From positions 1 through 20,218 of the IMG/VR virus record IMGVR_UViG_3300034375_001687: a stretch of 20,218 nucleotides of DNA; one strand, written 5' to 3'. The position numbers were made by a program, and so were the translations under genes. The DNA comes from a virus. The notes under the pieces were generated by a model. That model was given only the letters and a program-made list of their open reading frames with translations, did not search any database and was not told the origin of the DNA. Below are positions 13,086-20,013 of the stretch, piece by piece (the first letter of the stretch is position 1; each line of letters begins with the position of its first letter).

Positions 13086-14404
13086 GTATTGAGAAACAAG
13101 TACTTGGGAGTCTGATTGCAAACCCTGATAAGTTTGTGGAGGTCAGCGAGATAATTAACGAGAACTCATTCATTGACGAGGACGTTAGGAACATCTTCAC
13201 GGTATTCAAAAAGCTATACGAATCTGGGAGCAAGATCAGCCTTGTGATACTTCAGCAACGGGTTAACCAAACAGACCTACCTTGCAACATCACCGACCTG
13301 ATTGACTACATGGATTCAGGCTCTGCACTTTATGAGCATTGCCAGCTATTAAAAGAACACGAGGTAAAACGTGAGCAGTCTAATTTAGGAATGTCTTTGG
13401 TTACTCGTGCTGGAGATATAACGCAAGACCCGTTTGAAACAAACGACTACCTGATGAACGAGGCGGAGCGCATTGTCTCAATGGTTGACTTTGGAAAGAC
13501 ACAGACCAACATGGAACTGATAAAGGCAGTTACCAAGAAGATGGAACTGGCAAGCCAAACGAGCGGAATAACCGGGTTAAAAACAGGATTTAAAGACCTT
13601 GATAGGGTTTACGGTGGTAGACAAAATTCAGACCTGATAATAAAAGCGGCACGTCCAGCTATGGGTAAAACAGCTCAGGCACTATGCGAAGCAATGAACA
13701 TGGCTTTCGAGGACAACAAGAAGGTCATCTTCTTTAGTTTGGAGATGAGCTCGGAGCAATTGATGCAGAGACTTGTCAGCATCCATACAGGCATACCGTT
13801 GAGCAAAATAAGAAGCGGAAGGTTAGACCCTGACCAATGGCATAGATACAACGAGGAGGTCAATTACCTGATAAATGATAACTTGATAATTGTTGACGAT
13901 GTCTACACGCTGAACGGAATTAGAACGCGTTGCAAAAAGCTGAAGATGAAAGGTAAGCTTGATGCTATTTACATCGACTACCTACAATTGATAAACCACA
14001 ATGTAGCTGCTGGAAGGTCAAAAGAACAAGAGGTCAGCGAAGTATCACGGGCTTTGAAGATGTTGGCAAAAGATTTGAATGTTCCTATCGTTTGCCTTTC
14101 GCAACTTTCACGAGCCGTAGAAACGAGAGGAGGAACTCACAAGCCGCTACTGTCTGACCTCAGAGATTCAGGAGCAATTGAGCAAGATGCCGACATTGTT
14201 GAGTTCATCTACCGACCTGAGTATTATGACAAGGACAATGCCGAACTGTTTGGAGTTGCATACGTAATAATAGCCAAGAATCGAAACGGGGCTTGCGGTG
14301 ATATCGAAATGAGATTCAGGCATGAATGCACAAGATTTGAGAATGTAGGCTACGAACCGCAAAGCATTATGAAACCATCTACTAACTTTGAAGCACCTTT
14401 CTAA
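13082..14404 (+). CDS. dnaB: DnaB-type replicative helicase
   Basis: This 440-residue ring helicase unwinds DNA at the replication fork. An N-terminal domain (about 1-110) is followed by a linker and the RecA-like motor. Walker A is RPAMGKT with Lys196/Thr197, Walker B has Asp299 in IYIDYLQLI, and the conserved VPIVCLSQLSRAVE and LSDLRDSGAIEQDADIVEFIYR segments complete the family signature. The length is close to bacterial DnaB. It is coupled by ATGA to the upstream replication protein and by 1 nt to the HNH gene, so the operon encodes the phage replication core. Confidence 0.95.
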   Translation: MSIEKQVLGSLIANPDKFVEVSEIINENSFIDEDVRNIFTVFKKLYESGSKISLVILQQRVNQTDLPCNITDLIDYMDSGSALYEHCQLLKEHEVKREQSNLGMSLVTRAGDITQDPFETNDYLMNEAERIVSMVDFGKTQTNMELIKAVTKKMELASQTSGITGLKTGFKDLDRVYGGRQNSDLIIKAARPAMGKTAQALCEAMNMAFEDNKKVIFFSLEMSSEQLMQRLVSIHTGIPLSKIRSGRLDPDQWHRYNEEVNYLINDNLIIVDDVYTLNGIRTRCKKLKMKGKLDAIYIDYLQLINHNVAAGRSKEQEVSEVSRALKMLAKDLNVPIVCLSQLSRAVETRGGTHKPLLSDLRDSGAIEQDADIVEFIYRPEYYDKDNAELFGVAYVIIAKNRNGACGDIEMRFRHECTRFENVGYEPQSIMKPSTNFEAPF

Positions 14405-14661
14405 TGGCACGACCAAGACACATCAAGGAAATAATCCAGTCAATGACCGGGAACAAGTATCAATCGTATCTTCAGTCTGATGACTGGCAAAGGAAAAGAA
14501 CGCGAGTGCTTCAGCAACGAGGCGCAAAATGCGAGGTCTGCGGAATCAAGCACAGACTGCAAGTTCATCATATGACCTATGAAAGACTCGGAAATGAGTT
14601 ACTTTCTGACCTAAAAGTTTTATGCTGGGCTTGCCATGAACGAGAGCATGGTTTGCGTTAA
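14404..14661 (+). CDS. HNH endonuclease
   Basis: This 85-residue HNH nuclease has Cys43/Cys46, catalytic-type His55/His56 (VHHMTYERLGNE), Asn64, and CxxCHExxH with Cys74/Cys77/His78 and His82. The Cys pairs form the structural zinc knuckle. Compact free-standing HNH proteins of this kind are common near phage replication or terminase genes and act as nicking or packaging-associated nucleases. It shares one base with dnaB. No homing or intron context is visible. Confidence 0.85.
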   Translation: MARPRHIKEIIQSMTGNKYQSYLQSDDWQRKRTRVLQQRGAKCEVCGIKHRLQVHHMTYERLGNELLSDLKVLCWACHEREHGLR

Positions 14662-14680
14662 ACAAAATTCCTTACATTTA
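14652..14680 (+). promoter_or_regulatory. Promoter for the sigma-like gene
   Basis: TTTG (14652-14655), 17 nt, TACATTTA (14673-14680), one base from the TAnnTTTG consensus. The -33 box lies in the last codons of the HNH gene. The likely start of transcription falls close to the GTG at 14686, so the mRNA may be nearly leaderless. Confidence 0.55.
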
Positions 14681-14685
14681 AGCCC

Positions 14686-15210
14686 GTGAAAGAGCAAGCG
14701 GCAATCGACCTACTCAAAGACGAGGAACTACACGAACTCGCTCAGAAGTTATGCAATTGCCCTGACGACCTTATCCAAGAGGTGGTTCTTCTTTTGCTGG
14801 AGATGCCCGAAGAGAAGTGGCAACAGATAAACGAAGGCGGTTATCTGAGGTTCTACGTGGTTAGAACTATGATGACAATGGCTACCAGTAAACGCTCCAG
14901 CTTCTCAAAACTCTACGACCTCCACAACCACAAGAAGGTAGACCACGAGCGAGAGGACTACGACTGGGAGAAAGAAGACGACATTGCACTTTTGGAAACC
15001 CTGATGGACGAGCTGCATTGGTATGACCGCGAGGTGCTTAAACTGTGGCTTGAAGAAGGTAGCTATCGAAAGGTCGGCAAGAAGGTAGACATACCCTACA
15101 AGTCCATAGGAAACACCGTAAACAAAGCACTTGACCAACTAAGAGACAATTACTATGCTATACATCTTGAGCGCATTATCCGCGAGCGTTGCCGCTTACC
15201 TTTGGATTGA
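14686..15210 (+). CDS. Sigma-70-like (RNA polymerase sigma) protein
   Basis: This 174-residue protein starts at GTG 14686. Residues about 20-80 resemble sigma region 2 (DDLIQEVVLLLLEMPE, LRFYVVRTMMTMATSKRSSF). A highly charged spacer follows (HEREDYDWEKEDD), then region 4 at about 115-160 with a HTH (YREVLKLW-type start, SYRKVGKKVDIPYKSIGNTVNKALDQLR). The two-domain layout matches small phage and ECF-type sigma factors, though a terminase small subunit-like HTH is the usual confounder. It could direct RNA polymerase to phage promoters such as the 27-bp motif family, which is inference. The next gene starts 56 nt inside it. Confidence 0.65.
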   Translation: MKEQAAIDLLKDEELHELAQKLCNCPDDLIQEVVLLLLEMPEEKWQQINEGGYLRFYVVRTMMTMATSKRSSFSKLYDLHNHKKVDHEREDYDWEKEDDIALLETLMDELHWYDREVLKLWLEEGSYRKVGKKVDIPYKSIGNTVNKALDQLRDNYYAIHLERIIRERCRLPLD

Positions 15211-15409
15211 AGTATTCGCGATAGACCTACTTCTGAAAAGCTGGCTACGGCTGCCTGACACTTATCCTTTAAAGCCATTCGACTGTCGGCTTTGTATGTC
15301 GTTTTGGTTAGGCGTTCTGATGTGTTCGGCTCACAGCCCTGAGGCACTTTTATACGTACCTTTGATGAGTGTGTTATTTGAAAGGTTGATGTGGAGGTTC
15401 GAACTATAA
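15155..15409 (+). CDS. Small membrane protein with CxxC
   Basis: This 84-residue protein has hydrophobic segments at about 3-27 and 48-60, and again near the C-terminus (YVPLMSVLF). A KPFDCRLCMSFWLG block carries Cys44 and Cys47. Small proteins with this membrane/CxxC layout are common in Bacteroidetes phages, which supports a real gene despite the 56-nt overlap with the sigma-like gene. Its 3' end overlaps the following gene by 19 nt. The function is unknown. Confidence 0.6.
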   Translation: MLYILSALSASVAAYLWIEVFAIDLLLKSWLRLPDTYPLKPFDCRLCMSFWLGVLMCSAHSPEALLYVPLMSVLFERLMWRFEL

Positions 15410-15765
15410 CTGACTACCTGAAGGAAAACGGGTGGCATGAAATTCTAAGCATGGACAAAAACGAAGTTTTGCTATTTATAGCCGAGAGGCTCGACCAAAT
15501 TACAATGATGGAACAGGGGCGTTACTCGGGACGAATAACACGAGAAGAGCAGAAACTCTATCAAGAAGCGTGGAGTTACATCGACCCGAAAGCGAAGGTC
15601 TGTTTCACTTGTGGGAGAACTCCGCAGTTAATGAGTGTTGCACTTTTAAACTTTTACCAATGCCAGCAAGACAATGCCCTAACGGAAAATGGAGATGGGG
15701 ACAAGGCGACTGCATCTACGAAACCAAAAAGGAAGCGGAGAAGGCGGGGGTCGCAATCGAAATAA
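15391..15765 (+). CDS. Hypothetical protein with CxxC
   Basis: This 124-residue protein starts at GTG 15391 inside the membrane-protein gene. A helical N-terminal part (DYLKENGWHEIL, LLFIAERLDQIT) is followed by Cys71/Cys74 (KVCFTCGRTPQLM), a likely metal-binding knuckle, and a C-terminal low-complexity basic tail (KPKRKRRRRGSQSK). From 15660 on it shares its bases with a second gene in another frame, so the tail may be shaped by that overlap. An in-frame copy of the 27-bp motif lies at 15452-15478. No named family. Confidence 0.55.
   Translation: MEVRTITDYLKENGWHEILSMDKNEVLLFIAERLDQITMMEQGRYSGRITREEQKLYQEAWSYIDPKAKVCFTCGRTPQLMSVALLNFYQCQQDNALTENGDGDKATASTKPKRKRRRRGSQSK
15452..15478 (+). promoter_or_regulatory. 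Motif-like copy 4, inside a coding gene
   Basis: TGGACAA, 12 nt, GCTATTTA (15471-15478), 19/27 identical to copy 1 and in the same spacing. It lies inside the gene at 15391, so it may be chance or an internal promoter for the genes from 15660 onward, including the methyltransferase and terminase. Confidence 0.3.
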
Positions 15766-15791
15766 AACGTAGGTTATATGAAAAGAAGTGA
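15660..15791 (+). CDS. Small protein nested out of frame in the previous gene
   Basis: This 43-residue protein reads MPARQCPNGKWRWGQGDC at its start and ends EKAGVAIEIKRRLYEKK. The CPNGKWRWGxGxCxYxTxxEAEKA pattern is one I associate with small phage proteins, so it is probably real even though 106 nt overlap the 15391 gene in a different frame. Its end overlaps the next gene by 14 nt. The ATG at 15660 is preferred over the earlier frame opening. Confidence 0.55.
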   Translation: MPARQCPNGKWRWGQGDCIYETKKEAEKAGVAIEIKRRLYEKK

Positions 15792-15960
15792 GAACTACGG
15801 GCTCTACATAACCCAAAACACCTACCAAATGAAATGGTACTGCTTCAACCGAGAAGCCGCAACCGCATACTGGAACGGAGAGCCTTGCAAAAAAGCAATT
15901 GGAGACACTCCACAACAAGCACTTTCAAACTACAAGAATGGAAAGTTTACCGATAAGTAA
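15778..15960 (+). CDS. Small hypothetical protein
   Basis: This 60-residue protein contains GLYITQNTYQMKWYCFNREA and ends TPQQALSNYKNGKFTDK, an arrangement common in small phage proteins with a terminal helix. It overlaps the nested gene before it by 14 nt and the methyltransferase gene after it by 23 nt. No family is named. Confidence 0.5.
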   Translation: MKRSENYGLYITQNTYQMKWYCFNREAATAYWNGEPCKKAIGDTPQQALSNYKNGKFTDK

Positions 15961-17095
15961 AGTCAGACCCAACTCGGACAACCCGAGATACATCAAAGAC
16001 GAGAAGTTCAAGAAGCTGGTTCAGTCGCTTCGGGACTTTCCTGAGATGGCTAACGTTAGACCGATAGTTGTAAATACAGAGATGGTTGTATTGGGCGGCA
16101 ATATGCGGCTAAAGGCGATGCAAGAAGCTGGCTGGTCAGAAGTGCCCGTTCAGGTTGTTGATTGGTCAGAAGAAAAACAGCGCGAGTTCATTATTAAGGA
16201 CAACGTAGGATTTGGGGAGTGGGACTGGGACGAGTTGGCGAATACTTGGGATGCTGAAGAACTGAACGAATGGGGGCTTGACACTCCCGACAATTGGAAA
16301 GCAGAAGAACTGGAAGCAGAAGAGGACGATTACGAAGTTCCCGAAGAACTAAAGACAGACGTTGTGCTTGGCGACCTTATCGAGATAGGAGAGCATCGGT
16401 TGCTTTGTGGGGATAGTACTGATAGCGACCAAGTGGCCAAGCTGATGAATGGAGAAAAAGCGGATATGGTGTTTACCGACCCGCCTTATGGAATCAATGA
16501 AAAAGGCGACAGAAGTAAAAGGGGTGGATTGGCGAAGGGAAATAATTTACCCGATTTTATTGACGATAGCATTCAATACGCTATTGATGCTTTTAATCAA
16601 CCACAAAACCTTGATATACCGATTCAAGTTTGGTTTGGAGCAAATTATTATTGTCATTCATTACCACAAGGAAATAATTGGTTAGTATGGGATAAAAGAG
16701 TAGAAGAAAAACAAAGAGATACTCAAAGCGATTGTGAACTTGCGTGGGTAAAATCAAGGTTTAATTCAGTTAGAATATTTAGACATCTTTGGAAGGGAAT
16801 GATGAAAGATAGTGAGAGGGGGCAAAGAAGAGTTCATGCAACCCAAAAGCCTATTGCATTAATTGAATTTGCCTTAAACGAATACGGGTCAAAAGAAGGC
16901 GACTTAGTTATTGATTATTTTACTGGTTCAGGCTCAACAATGGTAGCAGCACACCAACTTAAACGCAAATGCTACGGCATGGAACTTGACCCAAAATACT
17001 GCCAAGTTATCATTGACAGAATGACGAAACTCGACCCGACTTTGAGCGTTAAGATAAACGGAAAGGAGTACGTTAAAACAACGATTGAACAATGA
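15938..17095 (+). CDS. ParB-like domain fused to an N4/N6 DNA methyltransferase
   Basis: This 385-residue protein starts at ATG 15938 (MESLPISKVRPN); an earlier ATG at 15899 would overlap the previous gene further. Residues about 1-90 are a ParB N-terminal-like domain (VRPIVVNTEMVVLGGNMRLKA). An acidic linker leads to the methyltransferase, with DPPY at 181-184 and the SAM-binding FTGSGST at 328-334 (DPPY before FxGxG, the beta-type order). The domain between them, probably target recognition, is encoded by AT-rich DNA. Such phage fusions methylate DNA to avoid restriction or mark packaging DNA. It overlaps the small terminase gene by 4 nt. The recognised sequence cannot be predicted. Confidence 0.88.
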   Translation: MESLPISKVRPNSDNPRYIKDEKFKKLVQSLRDFPEMANVRPIVVNTEMVVLGGNMRLKAMQEAGWSEVPVQVVDWSEEKQREFIIKDNVGFGEWDWDELANTWDAEELNEWGLDTPDNWKAEELEAEEDDYEVPEELKTDVVLGDLIEIGEHRLLCGDSTDSDQVAKLMNGEKADMVFTDPPYGINEKGDRSKRGGLAKGNNLPDFIDDSIQYAIDAFNQPQNLDIPIQVWFGANYYCHSLPQGNNWLVWDKRVEEKQRDTQSDCELAWVKSRFNSVRIFRHLWKGMMKDSERGQRRVHATQKPIALIEFALNEYGSKEGDLVIDYFTGSGSTMVAAHQLKRKCYGMELDPKYCQVIIDRMTKLDPTLSVKINGKEYVKTTIEQ

Positions 17096-17493
17096 ACGAA
17101 GGCGGAACACCTGAGAATCTTAAACCCTTCAAGAAAGGACAGAGCGGCAACCCGAAAGGGCGACCGAAGAACGTGGAAACGCTACTGAAGGAACACTTCC
17201 TTGACGAGCATAACGTCAAGCTGTCGAAGGGTCAGGTTCAGGACATCATAAAGAACGTACTCGGCAAATCCCGAAGCGAGTTGGTGGAGCTGGCAAAGAA
17301 CGACCAGTTACCTTTTTGGATAGCTCTTATTGCGAAGAAAGCCCAACGCGACTACGAGAAGGGAAGCATTCACATTCTCGATGTGTTATTCGATAGGGTC
17401 TACGGCAAGCCAAAAGAGGAGGTTGAGCAGACGGTTAACGGAGGCAAGCCTGACAAGGTGGAGATAGTCATACATCGACCTGAGAAGAAATGA
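17092..17493 (+). CDS. terS: Small terminase-like protein (DUF5681-like)
   Basis: This 133-residue protein has an N-terminal KPFKKGQSGNPKGRPK block, which matches the DUF5681 signature often found beside large terminase genes. A helical middle and a basic end (VEIVIHRPEKK) follow. A small terminase recognises the packaging site and stimulates the large subunit. The gene order (this, a mini-protein, large terminase) fits. The signature is a context marker rather than proof, so the terminase small-subunit role is probable. It is ATGA-coupled upstream and downstream. Confidence 0.65.
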   Translation: MNEGGTPENLKPFKKGQSGNPKGRPKNVETLLKEHFLDEHNVKLSKGQVQDIIKNVLGKSRSELVELAKNDQLPFWIALIAKKAQRDYEKGSIHILDVLFDRVYGKPKEEVEQTVNGGKPDKVEIVIHRPEKK

Positions 17494-17654
17494 CAGAGTG
17501 CCCGGTATGCCATAAAGTAGGCTTCCATAAGATGAGCTGCACAATGCAGAAGGTAACTGTGTTGCTTTCTAAATCGCGTATCGCGAATCGCAAATTGAAG
17601 TACGGAAAAGGTGAAGCACATAAAGTGAAACGAAGTAAAGACGTAGAACCTTAG
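17490..17654 (+). CDS. 54-residue zinc-knuckle-like protein between terminase genes
   Basis: This small frame starts in an ATGA overlap with the small terminase stop and ends at TAG 17652-17654. Its N-terminus has Cys4, Cys7, His8, His13 and Cys17 (CPVCHKVGFHKMSC), a possible metal site. The rest is basic (RKLKYGKGEAHKVKRS), as expected of a nucleic-acid-binding peptide. It is below the usual annotation cut-off. Its tight placement supports reality, but the function is unknown. Confidence 0.5.
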   Translation: MTECPVCHKVGFHKMSCTMQKVTVLLSKSRIANRKLKYGKGEAHKVKRSKDVEP

Positions 17655-17693
17655 ACTGACTAAACCGACCAAAAAGTCAACCTATAATCTGAC

Positions 17694-18878
17694 GTGAAAG
17701 TTGAAGGAACTGGCGTATTTGATGACCTGTGGCAAGCCCTTAATGATAAATCCGTTCGGGGAATTGTGCTTGAGGGTGGAAGCCGCTCATCCAAAACGTG
17801 GAGCATCTGCCAAGCCATCTACCTTACAGGATTACAAGAACCAAAGAGGATCGCAATTGCGAGGTTCAGGCGCACGTGGATTAAGCCGACCGTACTCGAC
17901 ACGTTCAAGAAGGTATTACAAAGCCTTGAGGTATGGGAGGATGAGGCGTTTAACAAGACTGATCTGATCTACTCAGCTCACGGGTCTACATTTGAGTTCT
18001 ACGGGCTTGACGATAGTCAGAAGTTACACGGTATCGAAACGGACTACTTTTGGTTGAATGAAGCCATAGAAACCAGCAAGGACGACTTCGACCAATTAGA
18101 GCAGCGTTGCAAAGGCAAGTGGATTCTCGACTACAATCCTTCCACAGATGAGCACTGGATTTACGACAACGTACTGAAACGGGACGATGTGGTGCTTATC
18201 CATTCCACGATGCTGGACAACACCTTCCTCGACCAGCACATCCGCGACAAGATAAACAGCTACGAACCAACGCCTGAGAACATAGCACGAGGCACGGCAG
18301 ACGAGTACAAGTGGAAGGTCTACGGATTAGGGCAACGGTCAAGAAGAGAAGGCGCGATATACGAGAACTGGCAAGAAACCAAAGAGTTTCCTTCCGGGTA
18401 TAAGTGGAAAGCCTACGGTTTAGACTTCGGGTTTACGAATGACCCGACCGCATTGGTGGAGGTAATATACCAAGATGGCAAACTGTGGGTTAAGGAGGTG
18501 CTTTACGAAACAGGACTGACCAACGCAGACATAGCGAGGAAATGCGGGCTTCAGCGAAGTGATGAAATCATAGCCGACTCAGCAGAGCCAAAGAGCATTG
18601 AGGAAATAAGACGGGCTGGCTTCAGAATCAGACCAGTTGCCAAAGGTCAGGACTCGGTAAGGTCAGGCATCGACAAGCTCAAATCTGTACAGATTATGGT
18701 ACATCAAGATTCGGTCAACATCATTCGGGAGCTCAGGAACTACGCATGGAAGAGGGACTACAAAACAAACCAAGTAACCAACCAACCCGAAGACGATAAC
18801 AACCACGCTCTCGATGCTCTGAGATATGTAGCAATGGAGAAGCTGAAGGCAAACGCTGGGAAGTACACTATTCGTTAG
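17694..18878 (+). CDS. terL: Large terminase subunit (TerL)
   Basis: This 394-residue packaging motor has an ATPase and a nuclease. Walker A GGSRSSKT is at 28-35 (the Arg-containing variant seen in PBSX-like terminases). The Walker B-type YFWLNEA ends at Glu123. The nuclease triad is visible as Asp244 (GLDFGFTNDP), Asp295 (IIADSAEP) and Asp374 (NNHALDALRY). The start is GTG 17694. The length is slightly short of the typical 400-550. It lies after the small terminase and before a promoter-like motif that leads to the tail assembly genes. Confidence 0.95.
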   Translation: MKVEGTGVFDDLWQALNDKSVRGIVLEGGSRSSKTWSICQAIYLTGLQEPKRIAIARFRRTWIKPTVLDTFKKVLQSLEVWEDEAFNKTDLIYSAHGSTFEFYGLDDSQKLHGIETDYFWLNEAIETSKDDFDQLEQRCKGKWILDYNPSTDEHWIYDNVLKRDDVVLIHSTMLDNTFLDQHIRDKINSYEPTPENIARGTADEYKWKVYGLGQRSRREGAIYENWQETKEFPSGYKWKAYGLDFGFTNDPTALVEVIYQDGKLWVKEVLYETGLTNADIARKCGLQRSDEIIADSAEPKSIEEIRRAGFRIRPVAKGQDSVRSGIDKLKSVQIMVHQDSVNIIRELRNYAWKRDYKTNQVTNQPEDDNNHALDALRYVAMEKLKANAGKYTIR

Positions 18879-18904
18879 ACACAAAATTACAGATTCGCTA
18901 TTTA
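18878..18904 (+). promoter_or_regulatory. Promoter-like 27-bp motif, copy 3
   Basis: GACACAA (18878-18884), 12 nt, GCTATTTA (18897-18904), with the same spacing as copies 1 and 2; 17/27 identical to copy 1. It begins at the terL stop and ends 8 nt before the ATG at 18913. The -7-like core CAGATTCG departs from TAnnTTTG, so an additional factor may be needed. Confidence 0.5.
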
Positions 18905-18912
18905 TAATTGAG

Positions 18913-19254
18913 ATGCTTGAACGACTGAATAAAATATGGCGAATGCAGGAGGCTTACACGGATTATCCGAAAGCCGCAAGCGAGAACGCCAAAGCTGCTC
19001 TGAGATGGGCGGAGAAAAACGGATGGAAAGGTTGCGGAACTGCTGTTGGAAAGGCAAGAGCAAACCAACTGGCGAACCGTGAGCCTATCAGTTTAGAAAC
19101 TATTGAGCGGATGGCTGCATTCATTAGACACAAACGCAACTCTAAACGTAAGCTGGGCGAAGGTTGCGGACGTTTGATGTGGTTAGCTTGGGGCGGAGAC
19201 GAAGGCGTTAACTGGGCTATCAAGAAAATAGAGCAACTAAAGAATGAAGATTGA
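18913..19254 (+). CDS. Conserved small phage protein after terL
   Basis: This 113-residue protein has a recognisable phage block: YPKAASENAKAALRWAEKNG, CGTAVGKARANQLANREPIS, ETIERMAAFIRHKRN and LMWLAWGGDEGVNWA. Domains of this type recur in head-morphogenesis or protease-adjacent phage proteins. The Arg/Lys spacing suggests DNA or scaffold contact. It overlaps the tail chaperone gene by 11 nt and follows a promoter-like motif. I do not assign a function. Confidence 0.6.
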   Translation: MLERLNKIWRMQEAYTDYPKAASENAKAALRWAEKNGWKGCGTAVGKARANQLANREPISLETIERMAAFIRHKRNSKRKLGEGCGRLMWLAWGGDEGVNWAIKKIEQLKNED

Positions 19255-19864
19255 GTTACCTAATAGCTGGGCTGGTGTAACTGTTGAGCAGTTCCAAGCA
19301 CTCCAGCGAATCCTCGCGGAAAAGGGAGACGAGTACCCAACAAACGTTGCTATCATTTCTATAATGTCAGGCGTTCCTGTTGACGAGATAGAAACCTACT
19401 CGCTAAAGACCTACGCTAAGTGTATGCAGACGCTTTCTTTTCTAACCGAGCAACTCGTAGGAGAGGTACAGAAGGTGGTGGAATTTGGAGGCGTTAGATA
19501 CGATGTTATCACAGATGTTTACAACCTGAACGGAGGTCAGTACATTACATTGATGCACTTGATGAAAGACCCGGACAAAGTGATAGACCAGCTCCACGAA
19601 GTGATGGCGGTGTTCCTTGTTCCAAGAAAAAAAACATGGTACGGATGGAAGAAAGGCAAGTACGACCCTGAGCGGCACAAGGAAATCTCTGAGGCAATGC
19701 TTCAGGCGCCAATGACAATCGTACAACCGTTGTCGGCTTTTTTTTTAAGCAGTTATCTCAAGTCCGCCAAACATATACTGGAATCTTCGGTGAAGAAAGC
19801 CGAGAAGATAAAGAGACAAGCGGAGCGAAGGTTGAAACGTTTGAATCGAAATACGGCTGGCTGA
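19244..19864 (+). CDS. Tail assembly chaperone, short (unshifted) form
   Basis: This 206-residue product reads in the 0 frame through the T9 run and ends at TGA 19862-19864. The N-terminal part is acidic and helical (TVEQFQALQRILAEKGDEYPTN). A basic stretch near residues 125-140 (PRKKTWYGWKKGKYD) and a Lys/Arg-rich C-terminus (KKAEKIKRQAERRLKRLNR) follow. Tail assembly chaperones bind the tape measure protein during tail building. The gene order and the frameshift site support the call. Confidence 0.6.
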   Translation: MKIELPNSWAGVTVEQFQALQRILAEKGDEYPTNVAIISIMSGVPVDEIETYSLKTYAKCMQTLSFLTEQLVGEVQKVVEFGGVRYDVITDVYNLNGGQYITLMHLMKDPDKVIDQLHEVMAVFLVPRKKTWYGWKKGKYDPERHKEISEAMLQAPMTIVQPLSAFFLSSYLKSAKHILESSVKKAEKIKRQAERRLKRLNRNTAG

Positions 19865-20013
19865 ACGTGGTCAATAACCTATCAAATAACGATGCTACAA
19901 AGTGGGGTTATTTCTTTGCGTTACCGCTTCGGGAGTTCCTCAACCTTATCTCTTTTCAGAAGGCTAAACAAAACCACGAGTACCACCAAATGAAACAGAA
20001 TGGCGTTCGATAA
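19244..20013 (+). CDS. Tail assembly chaperone, -1 frameshift fusion form
   Basis: A -1 shift at T TTT TTA (19741-19747) continues the 0-frame protein into a second open frame that runs to TAA 20011-20013, giving about 256 residues. The extension reads LKQLSQVRQTY after the shift and ends KQNGVR, with a conserved-looking YGWLNVVNNLSNNDATKW and YFFALPLREFLNLISF. The second frame is open from 19693 but has no ATG and only a GTG at 19867 as a possible start, so fusion is the economical reading. This G/GT layout is typical of tail assembly chaperones. Confidence 0.65.
19741..19747 (+). promoter_or_regulatory. Slippery site T TTT TTA for -1 frameshifting
   Basis: The heptamer T TTT TTA is read in the 0 frame as TTT TTA. 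It lies at the end of a 9-T run (19738-19746). It is a canonical X XXY YYZ site, the same heptamer as in HIV-1 gag-pol. Polymerase slippage on the T9 run could give the same product. Confidence 0.7.

Noticed and set aside
16449-16685. Open frame inside the methyltransferase gene
   Set aside because: It is out of frame with a clear enzyme and opens because of the AT-rich block.
17683-17688. TATAAT just before terL
   Set aside because: It has no -35 box at proper spacing, and this host type does not use that -10 form.
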